The translations under genes were made by a program, and so were the position numbers. A DNA stretch of 64,000 nucleotides. Origin: Trichostrongylus colubriformis. Taxonomy: Eukaryota; Nematoda; Chromadorea; Rhabditida; Trichostrongylidae. The stretch is from contig OZ022258.1 in assembly GCA_963978905.1 (NCBI GenBank), positions 47,538,591 to 47,602,590 of the forward strand. Reading direction: 5' to 3'. Positions 24,775 through 36,955 of this stretch are shown here, piece after piece; the stretch's first letter is position 1; the number at the start of each line of letters is the position of its first letter. The notes under the pieces are model-generated. The model was not told where the DNA came from and searched no databases. It saw only the letters and a program-made list of their open reading frames with translations.

Positions 24775-26242
24775 TTATCCAAGTCCGTGGTCTTCAAATA
24801 ATCCTTGAGGCGTTTCTTCCTAAAAATGAAAACGTGTTACTTGTATGCCTGGTTAGGTTTATTTTATCAGAGCTATAATTGAAGCGGGACAGAGAAATTT
24901 CAGCTATCAAATACGTATACACGAATTCAGTGATTCGTGCTTTCACATTTATTTGCATGCTATGGATTGACATAAATGCTAACCATGTACAGTCCATCCT
25001 TTCGCTAAGAACTCAACTTTCTTTGTATCTTTCCCTGACTGGCATGAATTCCTCATGCATAATTGTTGTATGTGAAACTACGTAGCAGCCACTACCACTG
25101 AAACGACGTACCTCTTGGATGAGATCTTGAGCGGCGATCGCCTTGAGAACCTGCTTTTTGCTCGTTTCCTGTATCTCGCCAGCAAGTAAGAATTCGTCAA
25201 GTATAAAGTAAGCTTTCTCAAAGTTGAAAATGATATCTAGTTCGCAAACCTGGAAAAGAAAAATAAAAAGCAATGAAAAGTAATCAAGAGGAAATGGAAC
25301 CGGAAATAACAATTTTAAGCGACAGAAATGAGAAAAAACTGAGAAATACCACGCGTTATTTCCCAAGATGATTAGAATACTGAGTTCCAGAAATTGTTTT
25401 TGAAAATTCAGTCAAGGCATTGTATCTGAGTATAAAATGTTGATAAGCAGAAGATACTCACGCTTCCAAAATACTTGTCCAGTAATTCCACGTATCTATG
25501 AATCACCTCCAAACAGATCAGCTCGTTATCGGTCTGTTCAATTGCACAGCAAAAGTAGAGCGATGCATACCTGAATATTTCATAGTGGCTTCGGTAGGCT
25601 TGAATAGTGTGGAATTATTCAAATACGATGTCAACCATTCCGCGCTATATTGTGATACATAAATGAACTTCTCCTCAGGCTAAATCTCCGGTAAAGGTTT
25701 TACAGAAATTTGTGCAATTACCTCTTATAGACAATTTTGAGATCCTTGTACTCGAGGAAAGCACACATTTTGGGTTTCCTCGAAAGAATCTGGGTGATCA
25801 ATTCACGGCATATTTTCTTTTTTATCTGAAAAAATAAAATAAAGCAAATAGCGCGCATAAAAGGTTCTAGGTCGGGGCATGAACAGTATTTGGATAACCA
25901 TTACTGTTAAAAAACGCCATTTAAAAGTGATCACAGATAACAAAGCCGATAAAGAACCACGAATTTGCAAAGTCAAGTACCACAGCAGCATTTTCGATAG
26001 TCACATAACTGAGGCTTGTCCAACTAAGTTGCAGGAAATTAGTACTAACGAAGAAATATTATTACACTTTTTCCAGTAAAGTATAACAGCCTGACATGGT
26101 TAACTGAGATGTATTCAGCGCTATCCCAACTTGAAAGAGAATAAAGTATATGTCCACGGCGTACCTTGTCTTGATATGCTGTATACCATTTTTGAAGACG
26201 GAGCTTCCCTTGACGGCTGAACAGCAGCATAAACTGCATCAT
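24775..26242 (-). CDS. aps-1: AP-1 clathrin adaptor small (sigma) subunit, 5 exons
   Basis: Exons: 26242-26165, 25825-25722, 25570-25462, 25249-25112, 24819-24775. They sum to 474 nt, 157 residues plus TAA, the usual length for AP-1 sigma. The protein starts [20 protein letters not shown], contains [19 protein letters not shown] and [21 protein letters not shown], then [20 protein letters not shown] and [19 protein letters not shown], and ends [14 protein letters not shown]. These are the longin-like fold signatures of AP-1 sigma rather than AP-2 or AP-3 sigma. The subunit stabilises the heterotetrameric adaptor that sorts cargo at the trans-Golgi network and endosomes and helps bind dileucine motifs. 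Introns are 339, 151, 212 and 292 bp with GT-AG ends. An open frame extends upstream of the ATG, but the family start and a TTTTCAG acceptor just upstream fix the start. No frame damage is visible. Confidence 0.97.
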
Positions 26243-26258
26243 CTTGCCACTGAAAAGT
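26243..26258 (-). promoter_or_regulatory. Probable SL trans-splice acceptor of aps-1
   Basis: On the minus strand CTCACTTTTCAG ends seven bases before the aps-1 ATG. It is a consensus nematode 3' splice site with no family-supported coding exon upstream, as expected for spliced-leader addition. Confidence 0.65.
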
Positions 26259-26776
26259 GAGACTGTTGGAGTGAACCCTTTAAAACCGTTCAATATACAA
26301 AATGAAGAATAATGACTGCAAATGAGGAAAAGAAACTAGAAAACGAAGAAAAGAGAAAGCAATTCCCTCACTCGAACAACTGCAAACGAGTCAAAGGAAC
26401 TAATTATCGATAAAAATTGAGGAGACTGAGAAGAAGATCATATTGGAATCGAAGAAAGCGCAAAACGAAACCAACAGTACAAATGAATTCACTACTGCTG
26501 ATGCATTTAGGCGTCCACAAAATGTGCGGCACCAACTGCCGTGCATTTGCGTACTGTCGGCTGGTACCGTAGTCTTACTACAAGTTATAATCGCTCTGAG
26601 CAGAATCTGGCGTGATGTATTCACTTCATCACTACTTAAAATGTGATGTTCTCCGTACTAATCGTTAACACGCAGTAAAGTTCATGGTGATAATGCAGTT
26701 AGGGGCCACCACTGTGCTTACGACGTTCGGCGCTATTTTTGGCTAGGCTTTTGCCTAAGCCTTAAGCTGAGATTTA

Positions 26777-27055
26777 CCTTGCGATTCTGTGATCCTGCGG
26801 TTCGCACTATCTGTAGGATCGCCTAATCGTAGAATCGTACGTGGCGCGCACTCCCACCTGAGCGCGATATTTTGCCTCCACAAAGCTGCTCTCTTGCCGC
26901 TTACGACCCAGAGTGATGAAGGACTCGGGGGGAGGGGGAGGAAGCACACGCAAGTGAGAGCCCATGAAAGTAGCCTGCACTGCAGTCTGAGGATTTCGCG
27001 ATAATGCGATCCTGTGGATCGTGCGATCCGCAGGATCGCATAATCGCAGATCGCT
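26777..27055. mobile_element. Inverted-repeat element with GATC-rich arms
   Basis: The left arm (TTGCGATTCTGTGATCCTGC) and the right arm, reverse complemented (CTGCGATTATGCGATCCTGC), pair over about 60 bp at 26777-26838 and 26995-27055. The right arm also has an internal palindrome, GCGATCCTGTGGATCGTGCG-like. Non-coding. Confidence 0.55.
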
Positions 27056-27202
27056 ACGCATCTATTCTACAGCCACACTGCAGTCGGACTGCAAACCGAT
27101 CGCAAGGTATGACCTTGACCTTGGTTGAGGGAGAGTTCCTATCTGCCTCTGGATAAAGTTCAGGTGAAAATATACACTTTAGTGAAAAAGGATGAAGCTT
27201 AA

Positions 27203-27631
27203 AGGCACAACCTCGCGAAAAATTGTAAGAGCTATCGCGCATGTTACAGGATGTAACATCCCTGGTTTATCCACTAGTGAAAAGAAATGAATAGAAACCC
27301 CTCCAAACCACAAAAAATAAAGCTCCCTTCTCTCAGTGCTCGTACGTGTATTGGAGATTATAGAAGAGCTTCCTCGATGATATCGCGCAAAGTGCTACGA
27401 TATCACCTGTTCTTCCCTGCTGAAGCCACCTTCGCTATTTATATCGCTGCCTTATCTTGTCTTATCGCAAGTTTCCCTCTCGTCTATGCCGGGTGTGATT
27501 CGGCTCGGTGGGCTCAACTCGGCTCAGGTCGGCCAGGCCGTGCGCGTGGGGGGTGAGCCGTTTCACAACCATCCAAGGGCCTACCTGCCCTCAGAAGGTA
27601 AGGATCACTTTGATTATCGCGTGGTGTGCCT
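27203..27631. mobile_element. TTAA-flanked MITE
   Basis: Flanked by TTAA at 27199-27202 and 27632-27635. Termini are AGGCACAACCTCGCGA and the reverse complement AGGCACACCACGCGATAA. Internal sequence is non-coding. TTAA duplications are characteristic of piggyBac-type insertion; no transposase is present. Confidence 0.65.
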
Positions 27632-27991
27632 TTAATTTAAGGATGAGGTTTTAACCACAAGCTTCTTGCACAGCTTCTTGGGCTGTGCTGCGCATTCTAG
27701 AACAGGGCTTCTATCCTTCTAGACGAGTCGGATACCAATTCAGCAACATGGAAGGGGATGGAAAGCTTGATAGGACTGGGCACGTGTTGATGCGGATCCG
27801 ATCTCCGCACCATGAGAGTGGGGGCGCACTACCTGTCACTACACCATCTCGACCCTCTTCTAAAAGGGTGGAGGGCACAAAATGTTAGTAGAACACTATG
27901 ACTTTCGAATGAACGTGAACATTCAAAAAAGATTAAAAGTAGGAGTAAGGTTACTATAGCTGCTAACGCACACGGTCTGCATGTTGTTTAA

Positions 27992-28211
27992 GCTGCGTTC
28001 ATACCCATCTGAATGAGATTTTGGGTGCATTGGCGTGAAGTTAAATATACGTATCGATCACGAAAATGAGAGTATTGGCGTATCCGCGATTTGAGAGGAT
28101 TGGCAGATTGGCGTATCCGCAATTTGGGCTATTTGCCACAATGCAAATGAAATGACGTGGTGGTACGTGGCATCGCCAAAAATCTCATTCAGTTGGGTAT
28201 GAACGCAGCCT
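27992..28211. mobile_element. TTAA-flanked MITE with GGCTGCGTTCATAC ends
   Basis: Flanked by TTAA at 27988-27991 and 28212-28215. The ends GCTGCGTTCATACCCATCTG and CAGTTGGGTATGAACGCAGC are inverted and are followed by AATGAGATTTT on both sides. It contains a short direct repeat, TTGGCGTATCCGC (twice). Confidence 0.75.
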
Positions 28212-28265
28212 TTAACGGGGTGTGTAGACAGCTAATGTCAGGGTGCACAATTAAGTGGGATTTGT

Positions 28266-28826
28266 TCATTCTGCGAATTGTCTTCTGGAACTGATATTTT
28301 TACCAGTCAAGTATAGATTCATGTTATATTGCAACAACTGAGATGCAAGAGGATGAAGGGTCGTAAATGAGTAATGTATGCGGTGTGGTTTGGTACCTTC
28401 GCAAAGAATCTGATATCCTTTAATCTTACAACAATTTTCAGAAATAGATGATGCCAGCTGGGTTAGATTTGGCGTATAAACCGGATGCGAAGTGGCTGGT
28501 AGCGGTGCAAGAGCTACGACGACCACTGCACAAGAAGCCTTCCGGTCGAACGAACTTTTCACTGACGCATTTATAAAAAGAAAAAACAAATTAAATAAGG
28601 TTTTGCTCAAACAATTACAAAAGAGAATGAGATTTGCTTCGGTTGATCGTATTTCTTTACGCGTCTCGTCACCATCATCCTCTTCACTTCTTTGCCTCTT
28701 TTCCAGGATCCTAAAACTCAACTCTTTTTTAATGGAGAAAACATGAAATCCTCGGATTAACACGATGCTTTCTCTTTGACGGGCTTTTGGCTGGTCAGAG
28801 ACAAAATGAACCGCTACGTAGACCAT
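28266..28826 (-). other. Longest minus-strand open frame, coding status doubtful
   Basis: An uninterrupted 186-codon frame with an acidic/basic stretch (KRQRSEEDDGDETRKEIRST) following a possible TTTTAG acceptor. The opposite strand is also open over 28492-28746 with a basic composition (FIKRKNKLNKVLLKQLQKRM). The two cannot both be right. No family is recognised. Confidence 0.2.
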
Positions 28827-29353
28827 GGAGCTGGTTTCAGATTAGGATTAGCAAAAAACGAAAAACTTTTTTCATTCATCATCTTTACACATAACTTCAG
28901 TGCTATATTCAGGGGACATTCGAAAGCTGAAGCGAAGCGATCGTCGATTCTTTCAAGGCGCAATGAAGAGATAGATGATAACATATCGCATCAGATTACC
29001 TCTTCATGGTTGTGAGAACAATAGGGAAAGCCGTTAGATTTCTCCGGCGTAGATCGTTCGAATCGAGTGTGGATCTTTAGGCCAGGATTCCGCACCGCGA
29101 TCGCGATGCGTACGAGCTAGGAGCGCCGCTACAAATGTGTGCTAATGCGATTATGTAGCAATGCTAGGGGCGACGTACGTAAAGGCGCCACTAATCCTAC
29201 TATGCCGGCTGCCGTGCTTTGCGATGGTTGGCAGGTTTTCGAAATACTCGAAGTTCCGGTAAGTCGCTCTACCTCTTGTCGTCAACGAAGTAGAGACTTT
29301 GCAGTACCTATACCTCCAACTCCATTTCCACTGAAAACTATTGATGCATGAAG

Positions 29354-29589
29354 GTGTGTACCTTTATGTCAAGATCTCGCACCACGACGAGAGGCGTGCG
29401 ACACAGTGTGTGCGAGCTATGCGCGTCGCTATAGTTGAGTTCTGGAGCGATTCCACGGTAATGCTAAGGGCGCCATAAACGGTTGACTTGTAATCGCTTT
29501 GGGACCCAACAGTGCGACGCCTTTAGCTCGTCCGCATCGTTTCGCTGGCAATACACCGCGGTGCGAAATCTTGACACAAGTGTGCACAC
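29354..29589. mobile_element. MITE with GTGTGTACCTTTATGTCA ends
   Basis: Ends GTGTGTACCTTTATGTCAAG and the reverse complement GTGTGCACACTTGTGTCAAG, followed by ATYTCGCACC on both sides. Internal arms share GCGCGTCGC/GGCGCC-type inverted segments. A second copy lies at 57705-57938, and a partial relative at about 29070-29260. Confidence 0.7.
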
Positions 29590-30230
29590 CCGACGCATAG
29601 CCAGTGTAGCTCGCGGGCTACTGGTCTGCTTATCATTAGCATTTTATCTCGCTCCGTGATAGAATTGTACATGAGATGGCCTCGCTCGCCTGTTTTGCTG
29701 GCTTCTTTTCAACGAAGTCTACAACATCCACTTTATGTGTTACTGGGTGGAATACTCTTCCATATCGTATATGCCTTTCCAAAATGATTGGAAGCCTATC
29801 CCCTGATTTCTAGGCTGGGTAAGAATTCTGTGATACGAAGTGAAGCTTCAGGCTCTGAGCAGTATAGTGGGTCACTGCTCTGAATATTCCTATGCACAAG
29901 TGCTCAGCTCTGTCACAAATAGACTTTGGGCTCTACGATATAAGGCTTTCTGAAGAAAGACGTTGACTAATTGCTTTGCTTCTCTTATTCTGGGAAACAC
30001 TGTTCATTCAAAAAGGGTGCAGGTCATGAAAGCAACAAGAAGGGTTGTTGAAAAAACATTTTTCATTTTTAGCCTTTACCGCTACTAGTCGATACCACCA
30101 ATGTTCAATATTTTTGCTTCTCGAGACATATTCGGTTTCGGAAGCCGAGGCCTCTTCAAAACAAAAACAGGAAATTCGAGGGAAATGGTGAGATGTCCCA
30201 GAAAATAGTAGGTGATAAAGTATTGGGTGA

Positions 30231-32763
30231 TGACGACAAAAGACGTCTTTACTGAACATAGTGGTTACAATTATACAGTTCATACTCACCATTTGTTATA
30301 CAACCAATCTATGTGATCTTTGTGAGCAGAACGGTATAAGAACTGTGATTTCAATTACAGGCAATAGATGGCAGATCACAGGACAACACAACGTAGTGTT
30401 GCGCGAAAAAGTAAGTTGACTCATACGCAGCTGCGCCAGATGCCTAGACGCTTTATAAAGAGACAACGCCTACAGGACGTTTGTATTCAACTTACAGGCT
30501 TCGCCACCATCATTTGCCTCTTACCTCAACCCATTATTTCTTGTATTCCTCACTATAGCCTCCAACCAGTTGTCCATTTATTCCTCAACTTATTGTACGA
30601 TGGTTATAACTTATTACTCAAATCCTTATTGTATCGCTCGCCTCTCAGTATCACTTTCATTCCAGTGACTTATACTGTCTTAATTGTTTGCCTTTCTGAC
30701 GGTCTTTACTTGTTTACCAGTTTTTTATATCAATGGTAACCATTTCCGGTAGATACTTTAATCCTTACTCCATGAAACTCACCTACGATATAATTGTGCC
30801 TCCTAGCGATCTCATTATCTACTCAGATCTCAACCAAGCATTTCTCAAGATTGAAAACATTAATACTGATTGATGTCTATGTAGTGCTTCGTAATTGGTA
30901 ATCGATTTTAGCTCAGTAGGATCAATGGACAGTTACCCAAGTCTGAGGACCTCTTTACTCTTGGCAATCCGCGCAGCACCGACTACATTTATATAGGCGG
31001 TTGTGCGAGCAAAGTAAAGAAGAGTATCCACAATCGGTGCATCGGCCGAAAACCATTTTTTTCTACGACAATGTCTTCTCTATCTCATCGCCTACAGCTA
31101 TCCAAATCATTACAGATGTCACAAAATGAGTTGAAAGCCAAAGTAGATGTTTGAAGTCACGTGATACAAAGGAAATCAGTTTCTAGTGCAATGTTAGAAC
31201 ACAGAAGAGATCAGAAGCACTCGACAGATGACTGAGGGCATGCAGGTCAACGCTGAGCAGCCGGAACGTGACCTGGTGGTGCTGAAAAAAGGAATGGAAA
31301 ACCTGGATCGAGAGGCTTCGGAGATGCAGGACAACTTCGAGCACCAAAACTCGGACCCTTCGCAAAAAATACGGTGTGGAAGAGCTGGTGACGAATTATC
31401 GTAGTCTTGTCATCAGAGCCTTGTCGCTAAGGAAGGACCTCATGCGGTTGGAGGCAACGTACATGATCGTGAACGCTCGGTATGAGAACATGGCGAATAT
31501 GTCGAAAGTGGTCTCTCCGGCAAAGAGAGCGAAATGGTTGAGATTCAAGGACGGACCTACAACCCAAGAAGGATAAGAGCTTCAGTGAAGGTGCCCTCAC
31601 CTTCATCTACAAAGTCCTGGGTCGAATTAATAAAGCATTAGCCGAAGCGGAGAAAGATCTTCATCGCCGCGACACACAATGGAGGGAATATCAGCAGCTG
31701 GAAAAAACAGTATTCCAAGACCATCTGAAAAGATTTACCGTGAACCATCACGCCGCCTCATGTGAATGCCTGACATGAAAAAATACGCAAGACGACGAAT
31801 GGAAGAGGGAGTCAAGGATCTGCGAGAGATGGATAACGAAATACTACGACACATTCTGCACAGTCAGCCGCATATAAATGAGGGAATACCAACCAACGAC
31901 GCAACAGAGCGATTGAAACCACGGATCCATCATCCTCGGCCCGCCGGAGTGACGACAAAATTCGCCTTCACTGAATATAGAGGTTACAATTATACATTTC
32001 GTACTACGATTTGCTTTATAACCAGTTTATGTAATCTTTGGGAGCAGAACGGTATAAGAGCCGTAGCTTCAATTACAGGCAATCGATGGCAGATTACAGG
32101 ACAAAACAACGTAGTGTTGCGCGAATAAGTGACTTGACTCCAACGCAGCTGCGCCGGATATCCAGTCGCTTTATAAAGGACAACGCTACGGGACGTCTGT
32201 AATCGACTTACAGGCTTCGCCACCATCATTTGCCTCTTACCTCAACCCATTATTTCTTGTATTCCTCACTAGCCTCCAACCAATTAACCATTTATTCTTC
32301 AACTTATTGTATCGATGGTTATGACTCATTACTCCAATCCTTATTGTATCGCTCGCCTCTCAGTATCACTTGCATTTCAGTTACCTATACTCTTAATTCT
32401 TTGCCTTTCTGACGGTCTTTACTTGTTTACCAGTTTATTATGTCAGTGGTTAAAATTTCGGATAGATACTCTAACCCTTACTCCATGGAACTCACTTATT
32501 TTATAACTGTGCCTCCTATCAATCTCATTATCTACTCAGATCTCAACTACTCTACGACAGCATTCCTCAAGATTGAAAATATTCATGCTCATTAATGTCT
32601 ATACAGTGCTTTGTAATGGGTAAACGGTTTTGCTGATTGGGATGAATGCTTAATTACCCAAGTTTAAGGACCTCTTCACTCTTAGCAATCCGCGTGGCAG
32701 CGACTACACTTATATAGACACTTGTATAGACGGCTGTGCGAGCAAAGTAAAGAAGTGTCCACA
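30231..32763 (+). mobile_element. Compact LTR-flanked element (non-autonomous LTR retrotransposon candidate)
   Basis: Direct repeats at 30231-31032 (802 bp) and 31950-32763 (814 bp) are collinear throughout, begin TGACGACAAAA and end TCCACA, so both have TG..CA ends. Flanking bases GGTGA and GGTCA suggest a 5-bp target duplication with one change. The roughly 917-bp interior has no protease, reverse transcriptase or integrase, only a broken coiled-coil frame. No clear primer-binding site or polypurine tract was found, so a segmental duplication is the alternative. Both copies retain CAGAACGGTATAAGA and the GTAGTGTTGCGCGAA block. Confidence 0.65.
31200..31765 (+). pseudogene. Coiled-coil (gag-like) interior of the LTR element, frame-broken
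   Basis: Reading across at least two frame changes, the interior encodes heptad-rich sequence: AEQPERDLVVLKKGMENLD, then VTNYRSLVIRALSLRKDLM, then EAEKDLHRRDTQWREYQQL. This resembles the helical N-terminal part of nematode retroelement gag proteins, but there is no zinc knuckle or catalytic motif. Indels prevent a single product. Confidence 0.4.
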
Positions 32764-32789
32764 GGTCATTCCATAAGTACTTCCGCTCC

Positions 32790-33420
32790 GGAAAAATCAA
32801 TCACGTGTCTCGTACTCAAAAGCATCCTCTTCTACAAGTGTCAAAAATGAGTGAAATCCTCATGCATGACGCAATCCGCAGCGAGGGCGACCAAGGCTAG
32901 TCATCATTCCGTTGAACTCTAAGAGCAAACGATGTATGCTGAAGCCTATTCGGGTACAATGGATCATTTTCTCCCCGAAGACTCATAGGAAAATCTCGTC
33001 ACTTTGAAAAGAAATTTCCATGACTGGCTTCCTTCAAAATGACTTCTTTCTTTTCAAAAATATGGTATAGTTCAAGTAGTCGTTGGAAAGCGGCAGCCTT
33101 GCAGACCCCGCCTCGCAAATTTTCACTCATAAGGTTCAGCTCGAAGGAAGTTACGACCATTTGAAGTACAACACATCGAAATTTTTCAGATTTTTCTTCG
33201 ACTGGATTTCCACATGGGGAACTGTGCATCAGAGATACCAGGCGGAAATCAGATTGGTCCAAGAAAGTTATAAAGAAGACTGTTCAGTACTTTGAAAGAC
33301 TGAGTTTTAGTAAACTCAATAGTATTGAAAAAATGCTTCGGTTCACTGCTGAGGAAGTACCGCGCTCCATCGCGATCGCCACGTTGCCGTCGCATTGCGA
33401 AGCGGCAATCGCAGTGGTGC
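32790..33420. repeat. Dispersed repeat shared with 51.8-52.7 kb
   Basis: Shared ordered blocks: CCTCATGCATGACGCAATCC, a TTTTCAAAAATATGG(T/C)ATAGTTCA-type block, GCAGACCCC, GAAGGAAGTTACGACC(A/C)ATT, ACATCGAAATTTTTCAG-like and GCGCTCCATCGCGATCGCC. Family unknown; it begins immediately after the LTR element. Confidence 0.55.
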
Positions 33421-33847
33421 GCATAACATGGCTACGTTTTGGCTCGCCTCGTTTACCGCACAAGTGTGGCGCGCACGGCATGGACCTACTCCTAAAATCA
33501 GATGTAATGAATATGTTTTTATTACAGTTAAGCAACTGCGAAGGTGAATCAATCATGGAACGAGCCAAAATTGAAAAATGGAGGATCTGGAAAAGACTCA
33601 CTTTCTCCTCATCATACTCCGCGGTCGGATCCTCTCTTCTGGAACATTTTTGGTTATTCACATTTGATTGAGCCATTTCGCGTTTTTTATATAAAATAGG
33701 AATCGAGGGATCGAACGGTCGTTGCTGCTTGATTTCCGTAAAACGCCATGCAGACAAAGAGTTATTTACGCTTTTGCACGTTGAGCTTATACCGTCATTT
33801 TTGGGAGACGCTCAGCACCGGGACGAAGTGATACTGGCCTACATTAA

Positions 33848-34268
33848 AGGATCCACGGAAAAAGAGTTTTTGTGTTACCCATATATTTATGTTGTATTTG
33901 CCTAATGTTGGCCTCATGCACAATTTCACGCAAAAAAAATGCGAATCTGGTTGAGATACAGCACCACAAAGTGCGGTCCCAGTGGGCGGGGCCTCCGTGT
34001 AAAAGCCTCGTCCCGTCTTCCGCCGCCGTTGGCAACGGAGAGTGGGACTGTTTACGTAACCTTCTGTTCCTACAATGCGTCTCAGACCACGGCGGACGCG
34101 GTACGAGGCTTTTACACGGAGGCCCCGCCCACTGGGACCGCACTTTGTGGTGCTGTATCTCAGCCAGATTCACATTTTTCGCGTGAAATTTTGCATGAGG
34201 CCAACATTAGGCAAATACAACATAAATATATGGGTAACACAAAAACTCATTTTCCGTGGACGATTCCT
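33848..34268. mobile_element. TTAA-flanked foldback MITE, 421 bp
   Basis: Exact TTAA at 33844-33847 and 34269-34272. The arms are almost fully complementary: AGGATCCACGGAAAAAGAG versus AGGAATCGTCCACGGAAAAT, then TACCCATATATTTATGTTG, GCCTAATGTTGGCCTCATGC and AAAGTGCGGTCCCAGTGGGC. The overlapping 209-codon plus frame (33939-34568) is a by-product of this palindrome. Confidence 0.85.
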
Positions 34269-34864
34269 TTAAACACTTGCAATCCGTTCATTTTGCCGCT
34301 GTTGCACACACGACGCCTAGCCAAGACGTCGAGTGTAGATTCACTGGATTTTTTGATCATGAATACCATTTCTTCTTTGCTCCCTCCGCTTCATCTCCTT
34401 TTCACAGTTCCACTTGTCTATTGCTGTTTGTTGCTAGTTGCTTTCTGTTTGTTCACATCGTCATGGGTGAAATCAATTTCGCCCTACGCAACATCAAATG
34501 ATAGTGGCGTCAGCCCTCCCTCCTCCAGCAGCAGGCAACAGGCCAGTGAAGCGTGCAGCTCGAGGTAAAGCGCTATGGGATTTTTATGACGCACCAGCTG
34601 CGTTCTTTGCATCTTCCGCTGCACATTACCTCTTCTGATTGTGAGCTTGAATGTTCATTTACAGAGAATAGAACGCTTTTCTTCTTCACCCCACCTCCGG
34701 TGCTTTTAAGTTATCACACCAGTTTGAGCAGTCTCGTCCTATAGCTAACCCGATGCTGCAGTAAAGAGCTTTGCCGAGCCACTCAGATTGGGTACAAAAG
34801 TGCGGCATGTCACTTGCGTCATCGCGAATGACACCCGTTACATTTATCTCTGTGTTGAAGCCGT

Positions 34865-35038
34865 AGGCCACGTTCATTTTTTCGCCGGCAGGGTGCAGCT
34901 GCGTTCACGGGCAGCGAGGCCGAGTGGCAGGGGGAGGTATCAGAGATGACGCAGGCAAAGAGACAGTGTGGCTCAGGCGGAGACGCAGGCACACGCAGCT
35001 ACGCCGTGCCGCCAGATTGCAAAGTATGAACGCAGCCT
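34865..35038. mobile_element. GGCTGCGTTCATA-family palindromic element
   Basis: Left AGGCCACGTTCATT and right GCAAAGTATGAACGCAGCCT are inverted; the inner part has GCAGCTGCGTTCACGGGCAG and GACGCAGGC repeats as in the 23.0- and 37.7-kb copies. Confidence 0.65.
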
Positions 35039-35183
35039 TAGCGTAGACGAGCGATTACTTGAGCAACTAATAATTTGCATAATTCAGCAAGCATCGGTAT
35101 TTCCCTTAGCGAGCACAGCTCAATGACGAGAGTGATCTACCGCTCATCTCCGAGTCCTTCATCCTCTGTATAACTCTTGTCTA

Positions 35184-35387
35184 ATGACTGCGAATAAAAT
35201 CTCTTTGCACTCTATGACGTCTATCGTTATGGGAGAAGCATGGGAGGAAATTCCACTCATCCGTGAGAATTTAAACGAATTGAACAGAAAAATTCCAGAT
35301 TACATACATCTTCATCTCAACTTCTTTCGATGGTGTTTTCTTATTCGCAGGCGATTGTTGGCCAGTCCTACAAAGCACAACTATTAG
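35184..35387 (+). CDS. Possible exon or small ORF, unidentified
   Basis: A 67-codon frame with protein-like composition (GEAWEEIPLIRENLNELN then a hydrophobic/basic end). No splice partners or family assignment. It may be chance. Confidence 0.2.
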   Translation: MTANKISLHSMTSIVMGEAWEEIPLIRENLNELNRKIPDYIHLHLNFFRWCFLIRRRLLASPTKHNY

Positions 35388-35839
35388 TTAATAACTAGCC
35401 TTTATATCGCACCACACACCTGATTTTGTCTTGTTGCTTCTGCTCCTGTTTGTTATCAGAATATTTTCGTTGCTCCTGCTGTACTTTATTTGCAGCTGGC
35501 GGAAAATCTTGTTCCCTGAGAATCCTTCCATAGAATCTTTTTACAGAAATTTTCATTATACTTCACTTTGTACGTCTTATTGAAATCCCTTTTCCACTGA
35601 AGAGGACTCAAAGATGATTTAGGATGTTATCAGGATGGAGATCGAGGGTTGGTGATGCAAAATAAAAAAGGAGCAATAGGGATGGCTATCGTCATATGTA
35701 GCATTCACAAGAGGAAGCCTGATAATCATGAGGACTTGTGATAGCTCGAACGATGAATAATTATAACAGTATGTGAGGAAGTCCTTTGCAGATAGTGGGT
35801 GCCCATGAACATCCAGAATGTTGGGCATGAATGAATTCG

Positions 35840-35995
35840 GTGCCGTGGGCGTGGCTGCCTTCACGGATAGCGAAACAGAGTGGTAATGGGGGAGGTGCAG
35901 AGACGACGCAGACGAGGAGAAAGGGTGGCACATGCGGAAACGGAGGGACAAGCCAGACCCTGCCGCCGGCACCGCAGAGTATGAACGCGGCCCAA
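35840..35995. mobile_element. GGCTGCGTTCATA-family palindromic element, degenerate left end
   Basis: GTGGCTGCCTTCACGGATAG on the left and CCGCCGGCACCGCAGAGTAT then GAACGCGGCC on the right correspond to the other copies. It explains the long minus-strand open frame across it. Confidence 0.6.
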
Positions 35996-36300
35996 ACTCG
36001 GACAGATATTCATCGTGTCGTAAAATCCTTGTTCTCTGGCGCCAAGTTAGATAATGCAACAAATTGTGTACAAACACTGCTTCGTCGTGAAATCGGCGCA
36101 AAATAAGGTGGTTACTGCAGCACTCAATGAGTGCGCCATTCCAGTAGCTTGTCTTCGATTTCGCGTAAGATGCTAAGAAAATGGTACAACTGATGTCCAC
36201 AGCAGGAAATGCAATGGTTTCAGATTATTCGGTGAGATGGTGAGTTGAAAAATTACGTATCCTTTTCAGAAGAAGATGAAAAAGTTGCCTCAATGCTTAA

Positions 36301-36734
36301 AGGAATCGTCTACGGAAAAATGAACTTCTCTGTTATCTGAATATTGTCTTATATTTTGTATTCGCCTAATACGGGCCGCATGCAAATATTCGTGCGAAAA
36401 AATGTGAATCCGGCTGAGATACAGCTTCACAAAGTCTCGGCCGGGGGGGGGGGGGGGAGCTTGAGCGGGTGCCACCCCGTCGTTCGCCGCGGTCGGAGAC
36501 GCATTATAGGAACAGAAAGTTACGTAGACAGTCCCACTCTCCGTTCCCAATCGCGACGGACGGGAGGACGCGGCTTTTACTAGGAGGCCCGTCAACTCGA
36601 CCGAGAATTGGGGTAGCTGTTTTTTAGCCAAATTCTCACTTTTTCGCGTAAAACTTTGCATGCGGCCCTTATCAGGCAAATACAACATAAATAATTGAGT
36701 GACAAAGAAACTCATTCGTCCGTGGACGATTCCT
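36301..36734. mobile_element. TTAA-flanked foldback MITE, second copy of the 33.8-kb family
   Basis: TTAA at 36297-36300; the right flank has decayed to CTGA. Ends AGGAATCGTCTACGGAAAAA and the reverse complement AGGAATCGTCCACGGACGAA; inner arms share GCCTAATACGGGCCGCATGC. The centre contains a 14-base G run and a GCCGCGGTCGG-type inverted segment. Confidence 0.8.
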
Positions 36735-36955
36735 CTGAGAGTAGATACGCTGCTCATGAAATCTAATAAAATGTTCCGAGATTTCACGCGGAAAGTGGAG
36801 TATATGGGACGTCTCCTGATCAGAACGAATTTGAGAATCTACCACTGAGGTATAAACCTTGGTGATCCATAAAAAGTAACATGTAACCGTGGCTAGCTAC
36901 CCCATTGGGAAGTAGAGTTCACAGCTCACCTCCTTTTAATAATCGACTGCTAACA

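Noticed and set aside
33939..34568. 209-codon plus-strand open frame
   Set aside because: It runs through the TTAA foldback MITE (33848-34268); both strands are open because the element is a palindrome.
35619..36200. 193-codon minus-strand open frame
   Set aside because: It spans a GGCTGCGTTCATA-family repeat and has no splice or family support.
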